Positions 24,533 through 32,155 of a stretch of 64,000 nt of DNA are shown in pieces. The translations under genes were made by a program, and so were the position numbers. Source of the DNA: Methylobacterium sp. J-076 (lineage in GTDB: Bacteria; Pseudomonadota; Alphaproteobacteria; Rhizobiales; Beijerinckiaceae); NCBI RefSeq assembly GCF_022829405.1, contig NZ_JAKSXW010000149.1, forward strand, positions 434,001 to 498,000, written 5' to 3'. The first letter of the stretch is position 1. Every line of letters begins with the position of its first letter. The notes beneath the pieces were generated by a model. That model did not search any database. It worked only from the letters and a program-made list of their open reading frames with translations, and was not told where the DNA came from.

Positions 24533-24720
24533 CCCAACAGCACGGACAGGATGACGGGGCCGATCTGGTAGCCGACCTCGAAGCCGGGCGCATCGCCCTC
24601 GAGATGCTGGACGCGGCGCGGGCGACCGGCGACACGCTGATGATCGCCTGTGCGGAGATGGTCGCCTACGCCGCCGGACTCCGCTTGGCGGCGCGCCTCA
24701 CCGACGATCGTTCCGAATAG
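24529..24720 (+). CDS. Small hypothetical protein coupled to the hydrolase gene
   Basis: 63-aa acidic protein, MTQQHGQDDGADLVADLEAG at the start, then a helical region with LALEMLDAARATGDTLMI-like spacing and AEMVAYAAGLRLAARL. Its ATG overlaps the stop of the isochorismatase-fold gene (ATGA), the strongest sign that it is translated. I do not recognise the family; it could be a small partner subunit. A strong hairpin begins about 37 bp after its stop. Confidence 0.55.
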   Translation: MTQQHGQDDGADLVADLEAGRIALEMLDAARATGDTLMIACAEMVAYAAGLRLAARLTDDRSE

Positions 24721-24756
24721 GGCGCGCCCGCGACAACCGCGCCCCGCCGGCCGCCC

Positions 24757-24801
24757 CTGGTGCAGTGACGCCGACACTTCGTTCAGGCGTCTCTGCACCA
24801 G
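24757..24801. repeat. Inverted repeat, 16-bp arms (hairpin 1)
   Basis: CTGGTGCAGTGACGCC (24757-24772) pairs with GGCGTCTCTGCACCAG (24786-24801) with a single mismatch and a 13-base loop. It lies 36 bp after the 63-aa gene, so it may end or stabilise that transcript. There is no clear T-run, so a classical intrinsic terminator is doubtful. Confidence 0.7.
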
Positions 24802-24812
24802 TCACTTGGTCT

Positions 24813-24857
24813 TGCATCGATCCAGAAAGGGCTGACGCCTCCGTCTGGATCGATGCA
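24813..24857. repeat. Inverted repeat, perfect 14-bp arms (hairpin 2)
   Basis: TGCATCGATCCAGA (24813-24826) and TCTGGATCGATGCA (24844-24857) are perfectly complementary with a 17-base loop. It is 11 bp after hairpin 1 and ends one base before the stop codon of the minus-strand 60-aa gene. It could act as a bidirectional terminator or a two-hairpin repeat element. Confidence 0.7.
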
Positions 24858-25040
24858 CTAGGACCCGACCTCCTCGCCGACGGCCAGGAGCATCGCCCGG
24901 AGCCTTGCGGTCCGCTCGTTGCGGGCCTGCCGGTCCGCGCGGAGGGCCGATTGGATCGTCTCGGCCTCAGTCTTTCTCGGCGGATGATCTGCGGTGCGAG
25001 AAGTCGGCGCGCGCGTCATCGCATGGACAACAGCATTCAT
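24858..25040 (-). CDS. Small charged hypothetical protein
   Basis: 60-aa product, MNAVVHAMTRAPTSRTADHP at the start, then a highly charged helix-prone region (ETIQSALRADRQARNERTAR) ending MLLAVGEEVGS. A good Shine-Dalgarno-like GGGAGA sits six bases before the ATG at 25040, which is the main evidence of translation. I do not recognise the family. It is on the same strand as mucR, 140 bp downstream of it. Confidence 0.5.
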   Translation of the reverse strand: MNAVVHAMTRAPTSRTADHPPRKTEAETIQSALRADRQARNERTARLRAMLLAVGEEVGS

Positions 25041-25180
25041 GTCGTATCTCCCTCAGTCGTTTCGGCAATTCGGTAGTGAGCCGCCCGGGGGCGGTCCAGC
25101 CCGAATATGAGGCAGCGCCGAAACGCGAGGGACGAATGCCGGCGCCTGTTCCGGAAGACGCGCCGACGCCGTGAATTCGC

Positions 25181-25657
25181 CTACGCGGCGTTCTGCTTCG
25201 CCTGTCGTGCCGCCAGGGCGCCCGGACGGCCGAGGCCGATCTCCTTGGCGAGGGCGGAACGGCGCGCGGCGTAGCTCGGGGCCACCATCGGGTAGTCGCT
25301 GGGGAGGCCGAACCGCTCGCGGTAGCTGTCCGGATCCAGCCCGTGGCTGGACAGGTGGCGCTTCAGCGTCTTGTAGACCTTGCCGTCGATGAAGCTCACC
25401 AGACCGTCGCGGCCGATGGAGCGGCGGATCTCGGCGTTGCTCGGCCGGCTGACCTTGGTGTCGTCCTTGGCGGCGGAATCCGCCATGTCGGTCTCGGTCA
25501 GCCGCTTCAGGGCGGCGTGGACGCTGCCGATGAGCGCCGGAAGCTCCGCCGCGGGCAGCGGATTGTTCGCGACGTAAGCGGAGATCACATCACTCGCGTA
25601 GAGCGTGAGTTGATGCATTGCGTCCTCACCCGCAGGTTGCGCGGTGCCCACCGACAT
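25181..25657 (-). CDS. MucR-family transcriptional regulator lacking zinc-finger cysteines
   Basis: 158-aa member of the Ros/MucR family, global regulators of exopolysaccharide, motility and symbiosis genes in Hyphomicrobiales. The N-terminal helix region (LTLYASDVISAYVANNPLPA) drives oligomerisation. The DNA-binding core IRRSIGRDGLVSFIDGKVYK then TLKRHLSSHGLDPDSYRERF is recognisable, but the usual Cys ligands of the finger are replaced (Ser/Phe in LVSFIDG), while the His residues of KRHLSSH remain. DNA binding without zinc is known for some MucR-type proteins. It has a long AT-rich upstream region, fitting autoregulation. Confidence 0.9.
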   Translation of the reverse strand: MSVGTAQPAGEDAMHQLTLYASDVISAYVANNPLPAAELPALIGSVHAALKRLTETDMADSAAKDDTKVSRPSNAEIRRSIGRDGLVSFIDGKVYKTLKRHLSSHGLDPDSYRERFGLPSDYPMVAPSYAARRSALAKEIGLGRPGALAARQAKQNAA

Positions 25658-25967
25658 GATCTCGATCCCTATCCAATGATTCGATCCCGAGCAATTTCAT
25701 CATGACTGCGCTGTTTTCAAGATCCCAATGCTGTTTTTGCTGAGGAAGATCTCAAATAGGCGCGTCTACTAAACTCGAGGTTTTGCGCACTTTACCATTC
25801 TCACTTTGTGAATGAATCCAGCCCGCCTCCGGCCGCTCGGAACGGGGCGCTTCCCCGCCTCAGCGCGGGTTGGACAGGGAGCGCGCCCTGCGGCATGTCA
25901 GGGCGCGACGAGGCGGAACGAAGCGCCGTCGATGCGTGCCGCGCGGCGCGCCCCCGGGGAGAGTGCG
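25658..25967. other. AT-rich promoter region upstream of mucR and the CoA-transferase
   Basis: 310 bp between the divergent mucR and CoA-transferase starts. Positions 25660-25811 are markedly AT-rich with several short T-runs (for example GCTGTTTTTGCTG), in keeping with a MucR-type autoregulated promoter. The CoA-transferase frame is open back to 25812 without a recognisable domain, so that part is treated as leader. No further gene was seen. Confidence 0.55.
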
Positions 25968-27125
25968 ATGCCGCCAGACAGGCAGGGCCGACCGAACTCG
26001 CTGCCGTTGAAGGGCCTGACGGTCCTCGCCCTGGAGCAGGCGGTCGCCGCGCCCTACTGCACCTCGCGGCTGGCCGATGCCGGGGCCCGGGTCATCAAGA
26101 TCGAGCGGCCGGAGGGTGATTTCGCCCGGGGCTACGACGCGGCGGTGAACGGTCTGGCGAGCTACTTCGTGTGGCTCAACCGCGGCAAGGAAAGCCTCGT
26201 GGCCGACATCAAGGACCCGGCCGACGCGGCCCTCCTGCACCGCATCCTCGCGAACACCGACGTCTTCGTGCAGAACCTCGCGCCCGGCGCCGCGGCGAGG
26301 GCCGGTTTCGGCTCGGCGGAGTTGCGCGCCCGCCATCCGCGCCTGATCACGGTCGACATCTCCGGCTACGGCGCGGGGCATTCCTACGCCGACATGAAGG
26401 CCTACGACCTGCTGGTGCAGGCCGAGAGCGGGCTCGCCGGCATCACCGGCCATCCGGCGGGGCCGGGCCGGGTGGGCGTCTCGGTCTGCGACATCGCCTG
26501 CGGGATGGACGCCCACGCCGCGGTGCTCGAGGCGCTGATCGGGCGCGGCATCACGGGGGAGGGCGCCGCCCTCGACGTCAGCCTGTTCAGCGGCGCGGCG
26601 GACTGGATGAACGTGCCGCTGCTCTACTTCGAGGGGACGGGCCGGACCCCCGAGCGGCTCGGCCTCGCCCATCCCTCGATCAGCCCCTACGGCGCCTACG
26701 CGACCGCCGACGACAGCCTCGTCCTCATCTCCATCCAGAACGAGCGGGAATGGGCGGCCTTCTGTGAACGCGTCCTCGGGGAGCCCGCCCTGGCCCGGTC
26801 GCAGGGGTACGATACGAACAACGCCCGCGTCGCCAACCGCGCGGTCCTCGACGGGCGGATCGGCGAGGCCCTGAAACGCCTCACCCGCGACGAGGCCGCC
26901 GCGCGGCTGAAGGCGGCCGGCACCGCCTACGGCTTCGTCAACACCCTGGCCGACCTCGCCACCCATCCGGCCCTGGTCCGCGCCGAGGTCGAGACGCCGG
27001 CCGGGACGGCGCGGATCGTGGCCCCGCCCGTCCTGATCGACGGGGAGGTGCGCCGCCTTGGGCCGGTCCCCGCCGTGGGCGAACACAGCACCCGGATCCG
27101 CGAGGAATTCGCGGCCATCGCCTGA
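25968..27125 (+). CDS. Class III (CaiB/BaiF-family) CoA-transferase
   Basis: 385 aa from the ATG at 25968, preceded by GGGGAGAG; an upstream ATG at 25812 would add 52 residues without family similarity. Features are the N-terminal LKGLTVLALEQAVAAPYCTS, LADAGARVIKIERPEGDFAR, the NRGKESLVADIKD block, and the catalytic Asp region in TGEGAALDVSLFSGAADWMN. The C-terminal VGEHSTRIREEF is typical. These enzymes move CoA between carboxylic acids, for example succinyl-CoA to mesaconate or itaconate. It leads a rightward run with an SDR, a MaoC-type hydratase, a fumarase/mesaconase and a TRAP transporter. Confidence 0.92.
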   Translation: MPPDRQGRPNSLPLKGLTVLALEQAVAAPYCTSRLADAGARVIKIERPEGDFARGYDAAVNGLASYFVWLNRGKESLVADIKDPADAALLHRILANTDVFVQNLAPGAAARAGFGSAELRARHPRLITVDISGYGAGHSYADMKAYDLLVQAESGLAGITGHPAGPGRVGVSVCDIACGMDAHAAVLEALIGRGITGEGAALDVSLFSGAADWMNVPLLYFEGTGRTPERLGLAHPSISPYGAYATADDSLVLISIQNEREWAAFCERVLGEPALARSQGYDTNNARVANRAVLDGRIGEALKRLTRDEAAARLKAAGTAYGFVNTLADLATHPALVRAEVETPAGTARIVAPPVLIDGEVRRLGPVPAVGEHSTRIREEFAAIA

Positions 27126-27148
27126 GAGAACACGAACGGGAGGACGCC

Positions 27149-27898
27149 ATGCGGCTCGAAGGAAAGATCGCGATCGTGACCGGCGCGGGCGGCGGCTTCG
27201 GCGCCGGCATCGCGGAGCGCTTCGCGGCGGAGGGCGCGCGGGTCGCGCTGGTCGATATCCGCCGCGAGGCCGTGGATGACCTGGCCCGGACGCTCGGCGA
27301 CCGGGCGATCGCGATCGCCGCCGACGTGGGCGCGGCGGCCGATGTGGCTGCGGTGGTCGAGGAGACCGGCAGGCGCTTCGGGGCGCCCCACATCCTCGTC
27401 AACAATGCCGGCACGACCCATCGCAACAAGCCGCTGATGGAGGTGACGGAGGAGGATTTCGACCGTGTGTTCCGGGTGAACGTGAAGTCGATCTTCCACT
27501 TCGTCCGCTCGGCGGCGCCGGTGATGCGCGACAACGGCGGCGGGGCGATCCTCAACGTCAGCTCGACGGCGGCTCTGCGGCCCCGCCCGGGGCTCACGTG
27601 GTACAACGCGTCCAAGGGCGCGGCGAGCCTCGCCACCCACTCCCTGGCCCTGGAACTGGCGCCCTGGAAGATCCGGGTGAACGCCCTCTGCCCGGTGATG
27701 GGCGCGACGGGGCTTCTGGAGGACTTCATGGGCGTGCCGGACACGCCGGAGAACCGCACGAAGTTCATCGCCACCATCCCCCTCGGGCGGCTCTCGACGG
27801 CGCAGGACATCGCGGCGGCGGCCCTGTTCCTGGCCTCCGACGAGGCCGAGTTCATCACCGGGATCGACCTCCCGGTCGATGGCGGCCGCACCGCCTGA
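27149..27898 (+). CDS. Short-chain dehydrogenase/reductase (SDR)
   Basis: 249-aa classical SDR. It has the cofactor motif TGAGGGFGAGIAERF at residue 10, Asp in LVDIRREA after beta-2 (favouring NAD), NNAGTTHRN, catalytic Ser in LNVSSTAALRP, and YNASKGA for the YxxxK motif. The end reads GIDLPVDGGRTA. It lies 23 bp after the CoA-transferase and 11 bp before the hydratase, hence one operon. A role in oxidising a hydroxy-acid or hydroxyacyl-CoA of that pathway is inferred. Confidence 0.92.
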   Translation: MRLEGKIAIVTGAGGGFGAGIAERFAAEGARVALVDIRREAVDDLARTLGDRAIAIAADVGAAADVAAVVEETGRRFGAPHILVNNAGTTHRNKPLMEVTEEDFDRVFRVNVKSIFHFVRSAAPVMRDNGGGAILNVSSTAALRPRPGLTWYNASKGAASLATHSLALELAPWKIRVNALCPVMGATGLLEDFMGVPDTPENRTKFIATIPLGRLSTAQDIAAAALFLASDEAEFITGIDLPVDGGRTA

Positions 27899-27909
27899 GG
27901 AGGCCGGCA

Positions 27910-28746
27910 ATGGGCGAAGAGTTCTCCGACTGGATCGGCCGGACGCGCGAGGGCAGGGACCTCGTGACGCCCCGGCTGATGGCCGAGTTCCAGGCGACCT
28001 TCGCCCCCCATCTCGCGCCCGTCCCCGAAGGCGAGGCGTGGCCCGCCTTCCACTGGTGCCTCGCCCCGGACACGCCGGGCGCCGACTCCCTTGGGCCGGA
28101 CGGCCACGCGGCCAAGGGCGGGTTCCTGCCGCCGGTGCCGTTGCCCCGGCGCATGTGGGCCGGTGGCGAGGTCGAGACGCTGTCCCCCCTGCGCGTGGGC
28201 GACCCGGTCACCCGCGTCGAGACCCTGCGCGACGTGGCCCACAAGTCCGGCCGCAGCGGCAGGCTGTCCTTCGTCACCGTGGCGCACGAGGTCATCGGGC
28301 CGCGCGGGCTCGCCATCCGCGAACGGCAGGACATCGTCTACCGGGAGGCGGCGGGGGCGCAGAGCGGCGCCGCACCCGCGCCGGAGCGGGCCGACCCGGC
28401 GGCGTACGAGGCGGTCTGGCGCCTGCCGGCGACGCCGACCCTGCTGTTCCGCTACTCGGCGATGACCTTCAACGGCCACCGCTTCCACTACGACCAGCCC
28501 TACGCCACGCAGGTCGAGGGGTACGCGGACCTCGTCGTGCACGGGCCGATCCAGGCGACGCTGCTCATGAACCTCGCCACCATCGCGCTCGGCCGGGTGC
28601 CGGCCATCTTCCGCCACCGGGGGGTCTCGCCGATGACCGCGAACCAGACGTTCTCCGTGTGCGGGCGGATGGCCGGGCAGGGCTGGGAAGGCGTCACGCT
28701 CGACGCCGAGGGCCGGGTCTGCATGCGCGCCAGCGCATCCATCTGA
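27910..28746 (+). CDS. MaoC/HTD2-type hydratase, mesaconyl-C4-CoA or itaconyl-CoA hydratase-like
   Basis: 278-aa protein with a double hot-dog layout. The N-terminal half has WPAFHWCLAPDTPGADSLGP and GGFLPPVPLPRRMWAGGEVE, which I recognise from the FAS1_DH/HTD2-like group that includes mesaconyl-C4-CoA and itaconyl-CoA hydratases. The C-terminal half carries the hydratase signature MTFNGHRFHYDQPYATQVEG, with the active-site Asp/His environment, and VVHGPIQATLLMNL. It overlaps no neighbour but sits 11 bp after the SDR and 14 bp before the fumarase gene. Water addition to a branched unsaturated dicarboxylyl-CoA is the likely reaction (inference). Confidence 0.83.
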   Translation: MGEEFSDWIGRTREGRDLVTPRLMAEFQATFAPHLAPVPEGEAWPAFHWCLAPDTPGADSLGPDGHAAKGGFLPPVPLPRRMWAGGEVETLSPLRVGDPVTRVETLRDVAHKSGRSGRLSFVTVAHEVIGPRGLAIRERQDIVYREAAGAQSGAAPAPERADPAAYEAVWRLPATPTLLFRYSAMTFNGHRFHYDQPYATQVEGYADLVVHGPIQATLLMNLATIALGRVPAIFRHRGVSPMTANQTFSVCGRMAGQGWEGVTLDAEGRVCMRASASI

Positions 28747-28760
28747 CGGGGAGGACGCGC

Positions 28761-30263
28761 ATGGCCCGGCCGATCCGCGAAGACGACCTGATCGCCTCGA
28801 TCAGCGATGCCCTGCAGTTCATCTCCTACTACCACCCGGCCGACTTCGTGACGTCCCTGGCTGCGGCCTACGACCGGGAGGAGAGCCCGGCCGCCCGAGA
28901 CGCCATCGGCCAGATCCTCACGAATTCCCGCATGGCGGCGATCGGCCATCGGCCGATGTGCCAGGACACCGGCATCGCCAACCTGTTCTTCAGGATCGGC
29001 ATCAACGCCCGCATCGAGTCGGCCCGCCCCCTCCAGGAGATCGCCGACGAGGCGGTGCGCCGGGCTTGGCTCACCGAGAGCAACCCCCTCCGGGCGACGG
29101 TGGTGTCCGATCCCCTGTTCTCCCGGAAGAACACCGGCGACAACACCCCGGCGATGGTCCATGTCGAGATCGTCTCCGGCGACACGGTCTCCGTCCACGT
29201 GGCGGCCAAGGGCGGGGGCTCGGAGAACAAGGCGCGGTTCACCGTGCTCAACCCCAGCGATTCGGTGACCGACTGGGTCCTGCGCACGGTCGAGGGGCTC
29301 GGCGCCGGCTGGTGCCCGCCGGGGCTGATCGGCCTCGGGGTCGGCGGCTCCGCGGACAAGGCCATGGCGATGGCCAAGGAAGCCCTGCTCGATCCCATCG
29401 ACATGCCGGCGCTGCGCGCCCGCGGCCCCGCATCGAAGCTGGAGGAGATGCGCCTCGACCTGTTCGAGAGGATCAACGCCCTCGGCATCGGCGCGCAGGG
29501 GCTCGGCGGGCTCACCACCGTCCTCGACGTGAAGATCCGCACCTTCCCGGTCCACGCGGCCTCGCAGCCCGTGGGGCTGATCCCCCAATGCGCCGCGGAC
29601 CGGCACGTGGCCTTCACCCTCGACGGGTCCGGGCCCGCGAGCTTCACGCCGCCGGACATTTCTCTTTGGCCGCGGGAGCTGGCGACGGGGGCCGCCCAGG
29701 GCCGCCGGGTCGATCTCGACACGTTGAGCGCTCAGGAGGTGGCGAGCTGGAAGGCGGGAGAGACCCTCCTGCTCACCGGCCGGCTCCTCACCGGCCGGGA
29801 CGCGGCCCACCTCCGGCTGACGACGATGCTGGACGCGGGCGAGCCCCTTCCGGTCGATCTCAAGGACCGGGCGATCTACTATGTCGGCCCGGTCGATGCG
29901 GTGGGCGACGAGGCCATCGGCCCGGCGGGTCCGACCACGGCCAACCGGATGGACAAGTTCCTCGAGCCGATCCTGTCCCGGACCGGCCTGCGCGTCATGG
30001 TCGGCAAGGCCGAGCGTGGCCCGGAGGCGATGGAGACCATCGCCCGGCACGGCTGCGCGTATCTCATCGCCGTGGGCGGGGCCGCCTACCTCGTCTCGAA
30101 GGCGATCCGTTCGGCAAGGGTGCTCGCCTTCCACGACCTCGGCATGGAGGCGATCCATGAATTCACCGTCGAGAACATGCCCGTGACCGTGGCGGTGGAT
30201 GCGGGCGGCGCCTCGATCCACCGCACCGGTCCCCTGCGCTGGCGCCGCCCCGCCCCGGCCTGA
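28761..30263 (+). CDS. Class I fumarate hydratase / mesaconase
   Basis: 500-aa oxygen-sensitive [4Fe-4S] hydro-lyase with alpha and beta domains in one chain. Three cysteine ligands are visible: Cys67 (MCQDTGI), Cys185 (GWCPPGLIGLGVGG) and Cys277 (IPQCAADRH), with spacing like known class I fumarases. The beta-like part, from about residue 325, includes GEPLPVDLKDRAIYYVGPVD and GPTTANRMDKF. Members hydrate fumarate to malate; several also hydrate mesaconate to citramalate. Linkage to a CoA-transferase and hydratase favours the second role here (inference). A good GGGGAGGA ribosome site precedes the ATG at 28761. Confidence 0.93.
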   Translation: MARPIREDDLIASISDALQFISYYHPADFVTSLAAAYDREESPAARDAIGQILTNSRMAAIGHRPMCQDTGIANLFFRIGINARIESARPLQEIADEAVRRAWLTESNPLRATVVSDPLFSRKNTGDNTPAMVHVEIVSGDTVSVHVAAKGGGSENKARFTVLNPSDSVTDWVLRTVEGLGAGWCPPGLIGLGVGGSADKAMAMAKEALLDPIDMPALRARGPASKLEEMRLDLFERINALGIGAQGLGGLTTVLDVKIRTFPVHAASQPVGLIPQCAADRHVAFTLDGSGPASFTPPDISLWPRELATGAAQGRRVDLDTLSAQEVASWKAGETLLLTGRLLTGRDAAHLRLTTMLDAGEPLPVDLKDRAIYYVGPVDAVGDEAIGPAGPTTANRMDKFLEPILSRTGLRVMVGKAERGPEAMETIARHGCAYLIAVGGAAYLVSKAIRSARVLAFHDLGMEAIHEFTVENMPVTVAVDAGGASIHRTGPLRWRRPAPA

Positions 30264-30378
30264 CCGGATCGGGTGAAACGATACTTTTGCCGCCGGCCAA
30301 CCCTTGCCGTGCGGCGGCGAGCCTGACAGTCTATCCAAAATACAATGAGCCCGAACAGGGCATCCTCGGGAGGGAACC

Positions 30379-31383
30379 ATGAAGACCCTGCTTTTCGGCG
30401 CAGTCGGCTGCGCGCTCGCCTTCGCATCCCCCGCCTGGGCGGATCCGATCGTCATCAAGTTCAGCCACGTCGTCACGGCCGACACGCCGAAGGGGCAGGG
30501 CGCGGAGAAGTTCAAGCAACTGGCCGAAGAGCGCACCAAGGGTGCGGTGAAGGTCGAGATCTACCCGAACAGCACGCTCTACAAGGACAAGGAAGAGGTC
30601 GAGATGCTGCAACTCGGCGCGGTGCAGATGCTCGCGCCCTCGACCAGCAAGTTCGGCCCACTGGGCGTGAAGGAGTTCGAGGCCTTCGACCTTCCCTACA
30701 TATTCCCCAACGAGCAGGTGCTGCGGAAGGTGCAGGAAGGCCCGATCGGCCAGGGCCTGTTCAAGAAGCTGGAGAGCAAGGGGATCAAGGGCCTCGGCTA
30801 CTGGGATAATGGCTTCAAGGCCATGACCTCGAACCGGCCGATGCACATGCCGGAGGACATGAAGGGCCTGAAGATGCGCATCCAGTCCTCGAAGGTGCTG
30901 GAGGCGCAGTTCAAGCAGATCGGCGCCATGCCGCAGGTCCTGGCCTTCTCGGAACTGTATCAGGCGCTGCAGACCGGCGTCGTCGACGGCCAGGAGAACC
31001 CGCCGTCGAACGTGCTGACGCAGAAGATCAACGAGGTGCAGAAGCACGCCACCCTGACCTATCACGGCTATGTCGGCTACGCGGTGATCGTGAACAAGCC
31101 GTTCTGGGACGGCCTGCCCGCCGACATCCGCACCACCCTCGAAGGCGCCATCAAGGACGCCACGGAGTTCGAGCATTCCGTCGCCAGCTCGGACAACGAG
31201 AAGGCGCTGGCCGCCATCCGCGCCACGGGCAAGACCGAGGTCTACACCCCGACGGAGGCCGAGAACGCTGCCTGGCGCAAGGCCCTGGCCCCGGTCCAGA
31301 AGGAGATGGCCTCCCGCGTCGGCCGGGATCTGGTGACGGCGCTCAACAAGGAAGCCGAGGCGGCCGGCGCGCCGGCGAACTGA
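30379..31383 (+). CDS. TRAP transporter substrate-binding protein DctP
   Basis: 334-aa periplasmic receptor. The signal peptide is MKTLLFGAVGCALAFASPAW with cleavage likely after AWA. The mature protein starts IVIKFSHVVTADTPKGQGAE, as in C4-dicarboxylate DctP proteins, and has MRIQSSKVLEAQFKQIGAMP, where the conserved Arg contacts the substrate carboxylate. Later QALQTGVVDGQENPPSNV is a family hallmark. It is 115 bp downstream of the fumarase gene and precedes dctQ and dctM. An organic-acid ligand with a carboxylate is expected. Confidence 0.95.
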   Translation: MKTLLFGAVGCALAFASPAWADPIVIKFSHVVTADTPKGQGAEKFKQLAEERTKGAVKVEIYPNSTLYKDKEEVEMLQLGAVQMLAPSTSKFGPLGVKEFEAFDLPYIFPNEQVLRKVQEGPIGQGLFKKLESKGIKGLGYWDNGFKAMTSNRPMHMPEDMKGLKMRIQSSKVLEAQFKQIGAMPQVLAFSELYQALQTGVVDGQENPPSNVLTQKINEVQKHATLTYHGYVGYAVIVNKPFWDGLPADIRTTLEGAIKDATEFEHSVASSDNEKALAAIRATGKTEVYTPTEAENAAWRKALAPVQKEMASRVGRDLVTALNKEAEAAGAPAN

Positions 31384-31391
31384 GGCGGCGA

Positions 31392-31415
31392 CGGGTGGGC
31401 CCCCGATCCCACCCG
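31392..31415 (+). terminator. Hairpin after dctP
   Basis: CGGGTGGG and CCCACCCG form an 8-bp perfect stem with an 8-base loop, 9 bp after the dctP stop and inside a 184-bp gap before dctQ. There is no T-run, so it probably protects the dctP message or attenuates read-through, giving more receptor than permease (inference). Confidence 0.5.
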
Positions 31416-31497
31416 CCCCCTCGGCCCGGGAGGTCGCTACAGCGGCCCCGGCGGACGCTGACCGGGGGCGGGCGACGGCTGGAGCCCTCCTTCCAGG
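31405..31497. repeat. Degraded palindromic repeat of family B
   Basis: The gap between dctP and dctQ has GATCCCACCCGCCCCCTC (31405-31422) and CTGGAGCCCTCCTTCCAGG (31479-31497). Both are close to parts of the family B element at 38345-38486 (GATCCCACCCGTCTCCTC and CTGGAGCCCTCCTTCGAGG). It looks like a decayed copy with the middle altered. Confidence 0.45.
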
Positions 31498-31567
31498 CCC
31501 TGGCGACGCCCCCGCCCCGTGCCGACACCCTTCCCGCACCGAACCTCCCGCAGCCGATGCGAGACCC

Positions 31568-32155
31568 ATGTTCCTGAAGATCCTCGACCGGCTCGAAGAG
31601 CTGTTGATCGGCACGCTGATGGCGGCGGCGACGCTCATCACCTTCGCCACGGTGGTGCATCGCTTCCTGTCGGGCATCCCGAGCCTGCAGGACTACACCG
31701 ACCGGATCGACTTCGGCTGGTCGCAGGAGCTGTGCATCTACATGTTCATCTGGGTCGCGAAGTTCGGCGCGGCCTACGGCGTGCGCACCGGCATCCATGT
31801 GGGCGTCGATGTGCTGGTGAACCGCCTGCCGCCGGGGGCGCGGCGGGGGATGGTGCTGTTCAGCCTGCTGGCCGGCGCCGTGTTCACCGGCATCGTCGGG
31901 TCGCTGGGGGCGAGCTTCGTCTGGCGCATCGGCCACACCGACCAGACCACGCCCGACATGGAGATCCCGGTCTGGCTCGTCTACCTCGCGATCCCGCTGG
32001 GCTCCTACCTGATGTGCTTCCGCTTCCTCCAGGTGGCCTGGACCTTCCTGCGCACCGGGCACCTGCCCGCCCGTGACCATGCCCGCGTCGACGGCGTCGA
32101 GACCGTCGAGGGCGTCGATCCGATCCAGATGGGACGTGAAGGAGGCCCGGCGTGA
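31568..32155 (+). CDS. TRAP transporter small permease DctQ
   Basis: 195-aa inner-membrane protein with four hydrophobic segments: about 15-35 (LIGTLMAAATLITFATVVHR), 55-75 (WSQELCIYMFIWVAKFGAAY), 95-120 (GMVLFSLLAGAVFTGIVGSL) and 137-157 (WLVYLAIPLGSYLMCFRFLQ). It is the usual partner of DctM. It overlaps the dctM start (GTGA), so translation is coupled. Confidence 0.93.
   Translation: MFLKILDRLEELLIGTLMAAATLITFATVVHRFLSGIPSLQDYTDRIDFGWSQELCIYMFIWVAKFGAAYGVRTGIHVGVDVLVNRLPPGARRGMVLFSLLAGAVFTGIVGSLGASFVWRIGHTDQTTPDMEIPVWLVYLAIPLGSYLMCFRFLQVAWTFLRTGHLPARDHARVDGVETVEGVDPIQMGREGGPA

Larger units (their letters stand above)
24721..25180. other. Intergenic region with paired hairpins and a small gene
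   Basis: 460 bp between the GNAT cassette and mucR. It holds two long inverted repeats (24757-24801 and 24813-24857), a 60-codon gene on the minus strand (24858-25040), and about 140 bp of probable promoter for that gene. Nothing else was recognised. Confidence 0.6.

Noticed and set aside
28761..30263. Tartrate dehydratase
   Set aside because: L-tartrate dehydratase belongs to the same class but usually has two separate subunits; the single chain with cysteine spacing like class I fumarase favours fumarase/mesaconase.
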